From Hyperoodon ampullatus (taxonomy: Eukaryota > Chordata > Mammalia > Artiodactyla > Ziphiidae), in contig OX457064.1 of assembly GCA_949752795.1 (NCBI GenBank), positions 44,822,368 to 44,886,367 on the forward strand: a stretch of DNA of 64,000 bases, given 5' to 3'. Each line of letters opens with the position of its first letter. Within the stretch, counting starts at the first letter, position 1. The translations under genes were made by a program, and so were the position numbers. The notes under the pieces were generated by a model that saw only the letters and a list, made by a program, of their open reading frames with translations, searched no databases and was not told the origin of the DNA. This document shows, piece by piece, positions 34,706-47,864 of this stretch.

Positions 34706-37305
34706 TTCAAATGATATTAATTTGATTGGGATTGAGCTTACTCTTAGGTTTGAAATTACATGGCTTGACAGGAAAGTTGAAGCCTTCGTGTATTATGTTA
34801 TATATATATACCGAAACTGAGCCATAAGGATACTGTATTTAAGATAGAATCCAAGGAAAAAGGTAGTTTCACAAACGATATGGTCAATATCATATGATAT
34901 GATAGAAATAATTGGGTAAATATGGTAAAATAATTGGGTTTTTCTTCAGATTTTCCAAGTAATACATTTATAGGGGATTGTTGTGGCAACTGAACAAAAT
35001 GAGAGATTCTCTGATCAATTATCATACATAGTTTCATTCAAAATACAGATGTCCAAATATTAGTAAACTAACATGAATGTAAATATTACCTCCATGACAA
35101 ACTGGCATAAGTCATGTAATTTAGTTTGCTAGTTCCATTAAACCATATTAGTGATAAGAAATTTAAAGGAAACTGTAAAGATTATAGATTCATTGAAATC
35201 GCAAAGGGGTATTGTTCACCAAGTAGCGTAAGATATGATTAATGTGTGTTTTGTGAAAATAGATAATCTTAGACCATGAGTGAGGGATCGATTATTTTGT
35301 GGGATATTTTCAATTTTCTTTTCACTGATCATAAATAATTTCAGACCTAAAAAATATCAGACCTCTCCTATTGGTTTTTGATGGGAATTATTGGTTTTTG
35401 ATGAGAATTAGGCTCTCTCCTATGAGAGCTCAATGGGAATTTATGAACTTGAATCAGGACCAACCATCCTACAGCTACACAGAGATCATGACTCTTTGGT
35501 AGCAATTTAAACAATACCTTTTGAATGTCAGTTTATTAATAATCACAATTCTTCTCATTCTGCATATTATTTTAAAGACTCCCCCACAGGATTCCATAAA
35601 ACCACAGGGCTGGTCTAAGGCCTAAATCCATGAATTCAGTTATTTTCACCTTGTATCTCCCATATATCTTATGTAAACACTACTCTTTGGTTGATGTGTT
35701 TCCTTCTCTCAGATGTCTATGAACTCTGTGCAAGACTTAATTAACATTAAAGTGAAAGGATCATACTTTTCATTTCATGCTGATCTGCTCAATAACAAAC
35801 ACCATTGGGTGCTTTTGTATGTGGAAAAATGGTTTTGATTGTTTAGTAATCTACAGTAATCTTATAAAACCAGTTTAATCTGTTAAAGTTTTATGCTGAG
35901 AGATTAGTAAAACATAAACTTTAAATCAAATAAAGCAAGTGAAAGGAAAACTTCTGTTGGCCATGTTAATCTGTAAAAGGAAAATTACCCCCTGTAGAAA
36001 TGATGAATAAAATCCTGTGTGCCAATGATATAAATCTTCATGCAAGCAGAAGTTGATAATAATCAACCTCTGAAGTACTTAAAGTTCCACCTCTCTCAGA
36101 TCATGGATGGGTGTGTAATACATATTATGGTTGAGAATCTTCTATTAATTTTCATTATGAGGCAGCTTAAGAATTTGGTATGAGAAACTCATCATTATGA
36201 GAATATATTCAAACTCACATCTGCCAGTTGGCTCAATATGTTGAAACTGTTCAATCATGCTAAATCATTTGAAAGCAAACATTTTTAGTTTTAATAAATA
36301 CTATATCTTTTAAAAACTGAATTCAGTGAAAAGTTTTAATATTTTTTAAGGACAAGTAAATCAATACTTCATTTTTCTTTATCAATCTTTTCACCTAGGG
36401 TGGGGAGGAAAAACACCCAACATACCAACACTGCTTTAAATTAGTAGATAGATGTTATGATTCTTAACTTGTTTACTTCCTGATTTCACAACTTCTGACC
36501 CTATGATCAGGTGAGACACTTACCCTCCTCATGTGAATCAAAATTCTTTCTAGATACTGTGAAAACAGATATATGATTAACAACCAAATCTTGAAATAAA
36601 TATGTGAATAATATAAAAAATTTTCTTCTTCTTACCTAAAACTAAGTAGTCACGAGGCAGATCTTGAAAGTGTGAGAGTTAGGGTCTTTAAATGGATAAG
36701 GCATTCTAAGTGTTGACGTTTAAAAGAGAAAAAAATGACAGATCATGATAGAAAGTGGATAGTCAGGGCCACTCTCCTATGTCTTATTTGTGCAAAGTAG
36801 AAAAAGGCATTCTCTTTTGGCAGATTAGTTCCATGGGCTTATGGCTTGAAAAGCAGATGGTACTTTTGTATAAATTTTTTTAAGAAAAGAGTCTCTTTTC
36901 CTCTGGGCAGATGCAGTCCCTTGCTAAGATACATGGCTTGGCAAGAAGATTGTAGGCTAAATTGTAGTCCCCACTCCCTCCTTGGCCAAGAACCCTGGAC
37001 AGTAAATACTTTGTGCAACCATTTATGAATGGTGGAGGAGAGTTTAGTTTTAGAGGGGTGGAAGAGTTATTAGGAAGATATTTTCCAAAATGTTATCAGT
37101 ATATACTGTCCTCAGCACTATAACAATTATGGCTCTTGCATTTACAGTAACAGAAACTGACTTTGGTTAATGTAGGCAGTATTTATTGGAATAATATATG
37201 GTTGTTTACAGTATGAAAGAAAAAGCTGAATAATCAGCTTTTGAAGAGTTAAGAATCAGGGCATTTCATAGATCAAGGCAGTAGGAACAAACTGGGTCTC
37301 TTGTG
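34706..37305. other. unique AT-rich non-coding DNA
   Basis: About 2.6 kb without a recognised gene or confident transposon. It includes a 20-bp direct tandem duplication at 35370-35409. A stretch at 37130-37200 ('acagtaacagaaactgactt', 'tatttattggaa') weakly resembles the unnamed repeat at 30135. Confidence 0.5.
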
Positions 37306-37313
37306 ACCTAGAG

Positions 37314-37463
37314 CAGTGGTTCTCACTTCTCACTGAAATTCACAATAACCTCAGCAATCTTAAAAGTCTTGATGCTCAGGCCACACTCCAGACCAATTAA
37401 AAGGATCTCTGGGGTGGACACAGGCATCAATAGTTTTTAAAACTGCCGAGGTGAAACATGCTT
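37314..37463 (+). mobile_element. MER5A-type hAT-Charlie element
   Basis: The start cagtggttctcac is the hAT-Charlie terminal repeat. Inside are 'gatgctcaggccacactcc' and 'aattaaaaggatctctgggg', the MER5A core order. The right end ('tttttaaaactgccgaggtg') stops short of the terminal repeat, so the 3' end is lost. It is non-autonomous and ancient. Confidence 0.8.
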
Positions 37464-39770
37464 TAAAATGTCTTTTGGGGTAATGAAAGCGACCTGATTT
37501 TAGTTTTTATGCCATTATACTTAAGATTTGAATTCTGAGTTTGGAGTGGAGGAGAATCTGATTGTCCAAGTTTGGGTTTCATACTCACCACTTCTTAGAC
37601 AGGAGAGGGAGAGGTAGTAGACCATGCTGTATGTAAAGGGGTAAGAATGGGTCTGGAAAGCAAAATCAGAAGGAATGGAGGCTGAGTATAGAAAACCAAC
37701 TGAAATCTCCTATGACTACCTTTGCAATTAAGTAATATACTGAACAAGAGAGAAGAGCAATTGGAAAATTCTTTCGTTTATGATGCTTTCAGATTTTTCC
37801 TATCTCTTTTCAGTGATTATGTTGGGACTATATTTGTTCCTTTATTTAAGATGGTTACTACTGTCACAGTAAAAAGTGACATTGATTTTTTTTGTTAGAA
37901 ATAGTGCATGGATGGGGGTTTAAGCTCCTGAATCTTAATGTCATCCCATCCTCTTTTTTATGAAAGCTTCGCTGAGATCCTAGCAATAATTTGTATGCTG
38001 TCCAACTGAGACAACACAAGAACAGGCAATGTGACAACTCTGGTCTGACTTGAAAATGAAAACTTCACAGAGAATTTATGTACTATTTCATGTCTACATT
38101 ATAATATTTTTCCAAAATTCCTCCCAATTTTATCCCTGTACCATTGAAACCTATAAGACATAATAGTAAAAATTTGTTGAAGGAGAGATTGAAAAGAGGG
38201 GGCTTTTGATATTTCTCTTCAGGGTTCCATTTAAGGTCTTTCTCCTCTTGATTTGTAAAGTTCCACACGCATTTGGAGATTCTAACTTGTGGGTGCCCAG
38301 CAGGACTCTTTAATCCTTCTCTGCCCTCTTCTAGTTCATACCAGTTTTATATTAAAAAGTTAAATTGAATAAACTCTACATAGTAGATAGGGAAAAGGAG
38401 GTCACTAATTTATTATATCTTTAGCCACAAAATAGGCTGCAAATACAAAACCCCTTCAGCTAAAGTGAGTGTCTCCAGAAGCCCTCCTTTGAGAAGAAAA
38501 AAAAAAAAAAAAAAGGCAGGATTTGAGGGATTCTCCAACATAAAAGCCTTTTAAGCAGGAGGACAAAGGAAGCACGGGAAGCATTAGGCCTCAGAGAACA
38601 AGTTATTCATCATGAAGTGTTCTGGCTAGGAGAACAAAGAAAAAGACCTGGGCAGGTTTAAGAATCCCTTATGCCTCAAGCTGGCTTCCTAGAACAGTTC
38701 ACCCTGATTTTGAATTTTAGACCTCTCCAACAGTGAGCACTTGTTTTAAGTGTTGTCAGTCACCTAGTTAGGAATCACAAACCTTTCAACAATCTTGTAA
38801 GTGGTAACAATCTTTAGGGCAGGAGTAACTATACAATTGAAGTGACAGATTCACCTTTTCAGGCTTATGAAGAGTTTTATACTTCTGGGTTTTACTTCTC
38901 TGAAGAATCATAGAGTAATGTGATGTTTGTGTGTATAATCTTGTGTAATGGGATACATATATGACCAATTTATGGATGAAACAAGGTAAAATATCTCTTA
39001 AAAGTATACTTAAAAAATAAATGCAAATTGGTAGGGAGATATAATCTCCAAATTACAAGGAGCCAAAAATTAAGGAAAAGAGGTGTAACATCAGGACATA
39101 AATTTTAAAAAGTGGCAGCTGAGGAAGAAGAAAGACAATTCTGGTGAGGTACAGCCTAGCCCCTGACCCCAAACACCTGCTTTCTGTATGGCAGAAAGAA
39201 ACATACATAATGAAACTGAAAAATTTCTCTGATGACCCAATTTGGAGAGAAATGGTCTTTTAAGGTGAATAAGCAACCTGGTGAAAAGGCAGGGAAAAAC
39301 ATTTGAAAGTAAAAATAAAAATTAAATAAACATTCCTATCTACCTCTGAAAAATCAGTGTTCATTAGGAGGGCAAAAAGTTCTCAGTGTTAGGAGAATGA
39401 GCTGAAGCCCATAAGAGTGAGATGAAAACCTTACAGTGTGAATGGGCTTGATACACAGCATTTATGACATCTCAGAAGAAGGAAGCAAGTCCAGAAACTC
39501 AGCAAATGCTGAATGTCCTCTGAACTGAATGCTACACCATCTTCATGCCCTTCGACTGCAGCAGAATAGACAAGAAGTAGTAGCCAGCATTCCTATAAAA
39601 GTGTGGGAGAGGTGGAAACATGGGGTATAGAAGGGGCCAATTGTCACAGATAAAGAAGAAAGTGTAAAGGATGATTTACTCATACTGTATTAGAGAAAGC
39701 AGGAGTTCTGGATAAATAAGCCAATGTTTTAAGTCTCAGCAGGATGAAATGTAAAACCGTGGAGACTGTA
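37464..39770. other. unique non-coding DNA with an A18 run
   Basis: No gene recognised. A pure run of 18 A occurs at 38497-38514 without a visible SINE body in front of it. Frames are closed, and the 60-61 codon minus-strand frames are taken as chance. Confidence 0.5.
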
Positions 39771-39776
39771 TCAGTC

Positions 39777-40222
39777 ATATTTTTTTTCCACAACAAACCT
39801 CCTTAATTTAGTGGCTTAAAATAACAAGCATTAATTTAAATCACAGTTCTGGAGTTTGGCCTCTGCTCAGTTAGGCAGTTCTGAATTCAGCTGGGCTCAG
39901 ATTTCAGTCTGTTGTCAGCTGCCAGATCATCTGGGGATTGACTGGTCTAAGATGGCTCAGGTGGGACTGTTCATCTCGACTCCATGTGGTCTCTCATCCC
40001 CCAGCAGGGTAGCCCAGGCTTGTTCATATTATGTCTGGACAGAGGTGGAAGAGAGGAATCAGAAGTGTACAAAGTTTCTTGAGGCCTAGTCTTTGAACAA
40101 ATGTACTATATTTTTTTGACCAAAAAACCACACGTCCTGTCTTAAGTTAAGGAATGGGGAAATAGATTCCACCTCTTCTTGGGAGAAGTTGCAAAGTCAC
40201 ATTGATTGAAGCATTGATATAG
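39777..40222 (-). mobile_element. MLT1-like LTR (ERVL-MaLR), reverse orientation
   Basis: The + strand reads 'tgtatcagtcatattttttt', 'agtggcttaaaataacaagc' and 'cacagttctggagtttggcc', then 'gtggtctctcatcccccagc' and 'cttgaggcctagtctttg', ending '...gagaagttgcaaagtcacat'. This is the order of antisense MaLR LTRs. A possible 6-bp duplication, ggagac, lies at 39771-39776 and 40223-40228, but the right end is not a clean LTR end, so the limits are uncertain. Confidence 0.65.
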
Positions 40223-40234
40223 GGAGACTATGCA

Positions 40235-41110
40235 AACATGCTATCACAAAAAGATTAAATAAAAAGAGACATCACAATCCCATCAAATAACCCAATCAAT
40301 CTATAACAAAACTCAAGGAACAAAAGAAGACTTCCCAAGATACGATATAAATTCTGTAACTCAAACACAATGGAATGAGAAGAATAGAATTAAACAATAA
40401 TGAGAAGCAACAGAATAAGAAGCAAAGTGAGATCAAAGAATAAAAGATATAAGTACAACAGCAAACTCCGTTACAGATCTGACAAATTAGAAACAGCAAA
40501 AGTAGAATAAATAGCTAAAATGAAATCATCAACATAGAGGAAAGATGATCATAGTGAAAGGAGAAGGAATAATAAACAAAAATTTAGCAAGGAGAGAGAC
40601 AGTTTACAAATATGAAAGACAGATGAAGAAGATAAAATATAAAGTTAATTGGTATTCCAGAAGTACAGAAGTCAACAAATGAACCTGAAAAAAATGAGCA
40701 CAATTTTAAAGGAAAATTTCCCTGTATAATAGCTTCTTTCAGTCTTCTCCAAGCATGTTCAATGTCAGAAGACAATGGAACATCTAAAGATTTCTGAAGA
40801 AGGAGAACTATGATCAAAGAATATTACTTATATTCAGTTAAGTATTTATTTTGGAGTTAAGACAATAGGAAAGAATCTCAAACATGGAAGCACTCAGGGG
40901 ATATAAAACCCCCAAATTATTCTACAGTAAATGAATAAACTGAAATTCAACTCATCAAGAGACAAATCCAAATAAAGAACTCAGAAATGAAAAAGCAGTA
41001 GAATGACTGGTCATGATAATTGAATCCACTTAAATCTGAGCCACATTTAACTGGGGGAATTATGAATAGAGAACAGAAAAAAATCTTACAAATTTTGACA
41101 TAGAAAAATA
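40235..41110 (+). repeat. HAL1/L1 remnant
   Basis: The + strand is A-rich. Near 40650 it reads 'ttggtattccagaagtacag', then 'aaggaaaatttccctgtata', 'gatttctgaagaaggagaac' and 'tatgatcaaagaatattact', ending with 'catggaagcactcaggggat'. This follows the HAL1 ('half-L1', ORF1-only) layout, where the end of ORF1 is followed by a non-coding tail. Many stop codons and indels break the frame, so no protein is made. Confidence 0.6.
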
Positions 41111-41384
41111 ATATAAAAATAAAATGAATATATAATTATAATGTAACTAACATATAATAATATCTGTGCTTATCCTCACCCCCATTTTCTTGTTGACAAA
41201 CTATCATCAATACTGTCTTAAAAGAAACATACAGAAATAACTACAACATTGATATCTTTTAACAATTTTCTTCTTGGTTATAGAGATCTTTAGGAACTTC
41301 TATTAAAGAAATGATCAGCCATTTCTTAAGTTTCTTTTTCCTATACTAAAGTCTTATAGATTAAAATATCTTCCTCTACCAAAT

Positions 41385-41585
41385 AATAATGAACATTTAT
41401 TGACTATATGTTCTCAGTGTTTTACAGCTAATAATTAATTTAATCCTGAAAACAACCCTATGAAAAATGTCCTACCTTTTTTTCTAATTTTATTTGTGAG
41501 AAAACTGAGACACAGAAAGAGTATTTAACTTGCTCACTTGAGAATGTGAGGATTTGTACTCAAGCAAAGTCAGTGCTCTTTATAT
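41385..41585 (-). repeat. MIR SINE (reverse orientation), near full length
   Basis: In order: 'acatttattgactatatgtt', 'taatttaatcctgaaaacaa', 'ccctatgaaaaatgtcctac', 'gagaaaactgagacacagaa', 'agtatttaacttgctcac' and 'gaggatttgtactcaagcaa'. This is a clear antisense MIR. Confidence 0.85.
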
Positions 41586-41650
41586 AACTATAGTAGGATC
41601 CCATTATTATATACTGTTTTATCTATCTCACTGTTTAGCTAGCTATTTTT

Positions 41651-41681
41651 TGGTGTGTGTGTATGTATGTATGTATACATT
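41651..41681 (+). repeat. (TG)n/(TATG)n microsatellite
   Basis: Direct reading: ggtgtgtgtgtatgtatgta continuing to tgtatac. It is short and is reported for completeness. Confidence 0.8.
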
Positions 41682-41994
41682 GAGAGATATCCAGAATGAT
41701 ATTTTCCAAGTTATTGATTATTGTTGGGTGGTGGCATTTCATTTTTTAAAAAAAATTTCCTAAATTGCTTGCATTTATTCTTTTTACCATGAACACATAT
41801 TGATTTTATAAGGTGCCAATACAGCCATTATTTTTGGAAAAAAATGATATGGTTATTTTCTTCCTATTGTGTATGATGAGCAGACATACTAGAAGACCTA
41901 ATTTATGCCAAACTCTGATCTTGGCCCCTTGGTGTGACCCTGTTCTTTCAGGGCATTTTGTTAAAATACAGGTATGGGTATTACTGGAACATAA

Positions 41995-42085
41995 AATACG
42001 TTTTTTAAAAATTGAGATATAGTATAGATACAATAAAATGGACAAACCTTACATGTACGTATTTATATTTATACATATATATATT
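41995..42085. repeat. possible L1 3'-UTR fragment
   Basis: The stretch 'aaaattgagatatagtatag' and 'caataaaatggacaaacctt' resembles the 'ttattgagatataattcacataccataaaattcacc' segment of L1 3' UTRs. It is followed by TA-rich sequence. The match is short and therefore tentative. Confidence 0.4.
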
Positions 42086-45000
42086 CATTCCAAATGAAGA
42101 AATTTCTTATTGCATGGATAATCTGCACAAATTTCCCTTCTTCTTGTGGAGGAATGATGGAGCTGTCCTCGTGAGATCTCTGTGGGGCCAAGACAGAAGG
42201 GAAATCCAGAATTGAGGAAGTGTTCACAGTCCAGAATTATGCAGGGACTTGACAGGAGTTTAATGGTCACCAAAGCATTTGGATTGGAACTGTGTAAGGT
42301 TTAAAAGGAGAAAAGAGGCAATTAAGTATTTCAGAACTACACAGTAGTTCCTTTTGTGCTTTGCATCTGAAGATAAATGAGGCTGTTCCTCTCATTCTAG
42401 GCTGGCTGACCCATATATAGTGGTTGATGGAATTAGAGAGAACCATTGTATTAAATGACATATATATGAGATTGTGATTTATCACTGACCACTCAATTAA
42501 AGAAGTAGAAACACTAGGAGATGTATATACATGTGTATCAAGGGATTGGTGTTTGTTATAGGAATTTGATGTTACACAATTTTTAGAGCTGGTTAAGCAG
42601 TTTCTTTAAGGTCTTTGTCTTTAAGGTCCTTGTCTGACCTTGGAGCTTGAAGTTCGTGAAGCAGGCAGATATGAGGGAAGATGGATATAAAGTGGAGATA
42701 TCAAAAGTGAGCCAAAGCCTGCAAGGATGAGCTGGAGTCTGGGTGGATGGACTGAAATACATCAGTTGTTGTTGTCTCTGATTTTGGTAGTATGGAGGTC
42801 CTGTATAAGCTGGGTCCCTTTGTCAAGAAGCTAAGCACACACACCTGACCCAGGAGTTGGAGAAGCTAAAGGAGGATCCAAGAGAAGGTAGAGTACTTGC
42901 AGGCTTAAATGCTGCCTCACACCAAGGTGAGTCAGCCAATCGATGGTAATGTGGATGAGTTACAAAAAGACTGCTCTTTACACATGCCATCCAAATCTCG
43001 CACAAGAATCTCTGAGGCCCACCCTAACAGGAAACATACAGGACAGATAATTCTAGGAAATGTACTGTAGTTCAGCTTAGCCAAGTTGACATAATACAAA
43101 ACTGTCACATGAATTGAATTGCTGTCTATGACAGGCAGAGAAATTCCACTTAAAGAGTTAATTTTTTTAATCACCTCCTAAGACATTAAGTTCATTCAGG
43201 GATCCTGCTTTCTGTTTTTGAAATAAATGATGTACCTGAAGGTGTATTTTTATTGCATAATTATTTTGAGTTACTGGATTTTGAGCTGCCCTAGAAAGTG
43301 TCTGTATCATGTAAAAAATTACCATATGAATGAGGTCATGATTGTATTGCTTTCCCACATCAGTTAACAGTGTATGTACAAAATGTAGACCCGTGCTTGA
43401 CTTTCTAATATCTGAAAGGTATACAGATACTAATACGTAATCTTTGAAATGTATGGAAATTGTGACTAGATAATATGATATAAAGATGAAAGGAAAAGAA
43501 AAATGGGTGACAGTTCTATTTTTTTCTCTTCTCTGTGATAACATTAGGTTTGAGGGAAAAGGAGTCATGTCAGTCCTTTCATTTGCTCTTGTTTCTTTTC
43601 ATTCAAATGATGTTTAAAAGTCACCCCTGAAGATTCAAAATGTCTACTTTCATCAATAGCTCTACATATGAGGGAAACAGAATGCTACCATTTATTGCAT
43701 AGTTTCTTTTTAATAATTTTTATTATTTATACAAGAGATAAACGGCAGCATCATTTCATATTCTTCTTGCTGATTTGCTACATCACCCTTTCGGGCTTCT
43801 CTGTTTATGCCAGTCTTGCTCCAAGTGAACCTCATCTGTTCTGAATAATTTCAACCTTTACTTATGGAAAGGCTTTGGTAAGGCTTGTTTGCTTTTCTAT
43901 ATGAGAAAATGACTGTGATGGCCTGAAAATTCTAGAAGTGATTGGTTTATGAAGTACCTATTCCAGATAGCGGGTCTCTGTCTCAATGGTGCAGTCAGTC
44001 AGCCATCTTGAAACACATTTTAAAAGCAGAGGTTAATACAAAAGGATGACAATGCATAGTCAATTAAAGTTAAGCAAAGGAGAGCCTTCCTGAAATTAGA
44101 ATCTTACTTGTGTGGTAAAGAAGAGCCAAGTAGTCATCTAAAAATAGACTTTCAACCTTGAATCCACATACCTACTTCCTGCTGAGTACTTTGGAAGCCA
44201 TGTTAACCCATTCCAGACAAGAGAATTTTACTTCATTTGCATAATTATTTCAGCCCTATTCCACAAAGAATTTTAGGTGGTCCACAAATATACTGTCAAT
44301 ACAAAAGGATATAATAAGTATAGAGGAAATGAGCACTGTAAAAATGCAGAGCAATAAAGGGAAAATAAGATTAACACATAGAAATGCACATGCAGAATTC
44401 CACGGTATTGCTAAACTATCTACTGGAAAAAGCCAGTGTGATCAGTTGTATCCTTTGTATAGTCCATAAAGAAAGATATCCAGTTGTCAGCTATGCCCCA
44501 GAGATGTGGAAGAGTTACAGTGGAATGTTCAATTTATAGATACATGTGAGAGTAGTACACGTGAGAGTTTCTTTGAGCATCCAGGAGTTGTTTAGCCTCT
44601 TACTTCAGTGCTGAGACCACAGATGGATAGGTCACCTTCCTTGTAACTCCAAAGTTTGAAGGGTTTCATTCTTTGCTTAGCTATTCCAGGATACTCACTG
44701 AAGTAAGGGGCTGCTGTACTCAAACCAGTGCTTCACACTCAGTGAACTCTCTGAGATGTTTACAGAGTGATGGACTGATGGGATGGAGTAGGCACTAAAC
44801 TAAAGTGGGATTATGGTTATACTTTTGCTTAAAATTCTAATTTTAGAATTTTAAAAAATAGGATTTAATTTATATTTGATCCAGGTTATTGGGTTATTGC
44901 TGGTTGAGGGAAGATTAGGGGCATAATTCAATGGAAAATAAGTCAACTGTTCTTTTACCATGTCAAGTAAAGCTTGACTCTTCAAGTCAAGAGGCCATGT

Positions 45001-47777
45001 TCCGGCATAACTTCCTCTCCATATGGCAGTGTAATCCAGTAATAAAGTTCCTATCTGTGGAGAAATGTGCTATCTTTTGAAGGTTGGCATGACCAGGGGC
45101 AAGGAAGTATCCTCCTTCCCTTTAAGGACAACTTCCAGAAGTTGCACATGGCACTTTCCAAAAGTAACATATTTCTACTTACATCCCACTGGCATGACCT
45201 TAACAAAATAACCACATCCAACTGCAAGGAAGGCTGAGAAATATAGTCTTGATTCTAGGTAACCATATGCCCTGTTGAAAATTAGGGGATCTTTGACTAA
45301 GGAAAAAGAGATAATGGCTATTTGTAAACTGCTGGTTGCCTCTGCCACAGGGGATAAAGACAAGAGTTTGGTTTTGGTTTTGTTAAGTTTGAAATGCCAA
45401 TTATGTAGAGAGGAGAAGAGGTAATTGGATATTCAATGAAGGAAAATTGAGGCTGAAGATTTGTGAGTCATCACATATGTGTTATTTAAAATCATGAGAT
45501 CGAATGAGATTGGACAATGAGTTTATAGACAGTAGAGAAGAGGACTCCTAACTGCTGAGATTTGGGCCTCTCCAATAGTTAGTGGTTGAGAAAGAGAGAA
45601 GAATTCACACCATGGGATTAAAGAGGATTGGTAAGTGTGGTTTACAAGGAAAAGTGGGAATGTGGTGTCTTGGAAGCCAAAAGAAGAAAGTGTTTCAAGA
45701 AGGAGAAAATGGTCCACAATGTCTGCTGTCAAGAGACTAGGTACAGTGAGACCAGAGAACTGAACATTGGCTTTAACAAGACTGAGGTCACTGATGATGA
45801 AGAAAAGAGTGGTTTCAATGAAAGAGAAGGGACAATAGCCTGATTATAGTGAATTAAGAAGTGAGGAAGAAGAGATAGCAGGTACAGAAAATTCTTTTGA
45901 TAAAGTTTTCTATAAATGGAAGCAGAAAAATGGAGTGATTAAGGGAAGGTATTAAAATGGGAGATAATACACCATGCTTGTATTTTGACTGGATTATACA
46001 GAAGAATGGGGAAATTTATGATGTGGGAAAAGGATTGATAATTGTGTAATCTGTCTCCTTGATAAAGCAAGGAGAGTATTTGATCCAGTGCACTAGTGGC
46101 CTTAGATAAGAGAAGGGAAGGAGAATAGAAAATTCATCAACTTTAATGGAAGTAAAACACATGGCTATAGATTAAATGTGGTGGTGGAAATACGGGAGCA
46201 TTTCCCGCTTTTTTTCAGTAAAACTAGAAACAATCATCTGCTGAGAAGGAACTGGGGAGGAGAGTGTTGAAAGATTGAGGAGAATGGAAAAGATGTGAAA
46301 TAGTTGTCTTGAAGAGTGAAAAACTGAATTCGTGACTAATACATAGAGGGTGGCTGGAAGAATTGGACTAAAATAGATTTTTCATGGATAGCCAGTTTTC
46401 ACTTATAAGAAAGTGAAGACAAATTTAAGGAAGAGGTTGAGAATACAATGTAGCACAGTGGTAGAGTTTGAAAGGTAGGGAAGGGCAGAAACTGGGTCAG
46501 TATGGAGAGTGTACAGATGTGTTTGTAAATGAGGGATGAACTTGAGGGCTTGGATTTCTTGTCATGCAGTGACTGAAACAAACTAGTAAGTAAGGCTTAA
46601 TGAGTACAAACTTTGATGGTCCTTTTGAAGAAGCTGAGCAATCATTCTAATTATATTCTTTTTCTTACAATAGGTCTTTCAGGCAGTATAGTGCTGAGTG
46701 GGGCAGCAGTACAGCATTGAGAGGCCCTGTCTTATCAAAGCATGTGTGACTTTGGAGGTCCTATTTACAGATGGCAGCAGGCAGTTACATTGTTGTTTTA
46801 GAGGTCTTGGGAAGTCAACACTTCGGGGAACCCTCTACCATGGGTTGTCATAGTGTGTAGAAATTAGACTTATTTATACTCCCTTGACTTTCTGACTGAT
46901 CAAAAATGAAAATCCTATCCTGTAGCTTTACACACAATGAAAAAATAATATTTGTAAAATTTACATTATCTATTTTCAAAAGCTGCTATGTGTTTCAAAT
47001 ACAAGGGATCTGTACTTCTTCTTAGAGCCAGTTTTCTTTACATCAATACTTTCATCATTTACTGACTTTCTGAAGAACCAAGTTAAAATAGATGAATCAC
47101 TCATGCTTTCTGTCCTAAGGAGAAAGTTTTATTTTTAATTTAGAAAAAGCTATTTTCTAAATGTGACTTCACCTTAGTGGTAAAGAAGCTCAGTGGGGAA
47201 GGATATAAATTAATATTAGTAGATGTTAATTCTCTAAGTAGAGGATGCTTAAAAGTTTGTGAGAGCTCATTTTTTGATTTGTAACTTCTGGAGACTCTTT
47301 ATTTCCTTCCTGGAATGGTATAGCCTTCTGTTTCAATGGTGATGAATAACTCTACAAAAGTGTAGTCAGGGGAAGAAAGAAGAGATAAAATTCATATTCA
47401 TCACCAAATCCCTCATCTGAAATCACTTATATCACTCATCATATCGATTACTGCCCAAAGAACTGATGATTAGCAATATAACAGGTATATAACTTAAGTA
47501 GTACAAAATCTTACATAATATATGATGACAGTAAGATAATGTATATGATTTGGACAGAAATGAAATAATAGATTAGAAATCAGAATATACTTTTTTTTTC
47601 TAGAACTTCATATTAGTGTTAATAAAGAGTATTCAGAAAAATGTGCTTTGTGAGCAAAAATAAGCTGAATTGTTTGGAATAAGAACAGACTGTAAGATTT
47701 TACCGATAATAAGGCCGTGGCACATCAAAGTAGCCATACCATGGGAGTGTCTTAGACGCTGGTCCGTTGCTTTCCAG
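42086..47777. other. long unique non-coding region
   Basis: About 5.7 kb with no gene and no confidently named transposon. Segment 45130-46630 is purine-rich on the + strand ('ggaagccaaaagaagaaagt', 'gaaggagaaaatggtccac'). It resembles a dispersed mammalian repeat that I recall but cannot name. Open frames such as 133 codons at 43167-43568 (minus) have no domain. No CHR SINE occurs here. Confidence 0.45.
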
Positions 47778-47857
47778 GAGTCTAGATGCCCACTGGTAAT
47801 GCAAAGAGGTTGAGTGCTTCAGGGCTATCTTTGAGAAACTGTCTTCCATCTAGTGAG
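47778..47857 (+). other. candidate non-coding (pseudo-)exon
   Basis: An acceptor-like 'gttgctttccag' ends at 47777 and a near-consensus donor gag|gtaagta begins at 47858, enclosing 80 bases. All three frames of the 80 bases contain a stop codon, so it cannot be an internal coding exon. It could be a non-coding RNA exon, a 5'-UTR exon or a chance pseudo-exon. Confidence 0.25.
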
Positions 47858-47864
47858 GTAAGTA

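Noticed and set aside
38497..38514. A18 run considered as the tail of a retrotransposed copy
   Set aside because: No SINE, L1 or processed-gene body precedes it, and no flanking duplication is apparent.
43167..43568. 133-codon minus-strand frame
   Set aside because: No domain, no codon-usage signal by eye, and AT-rich surroundings. It is treated as random.
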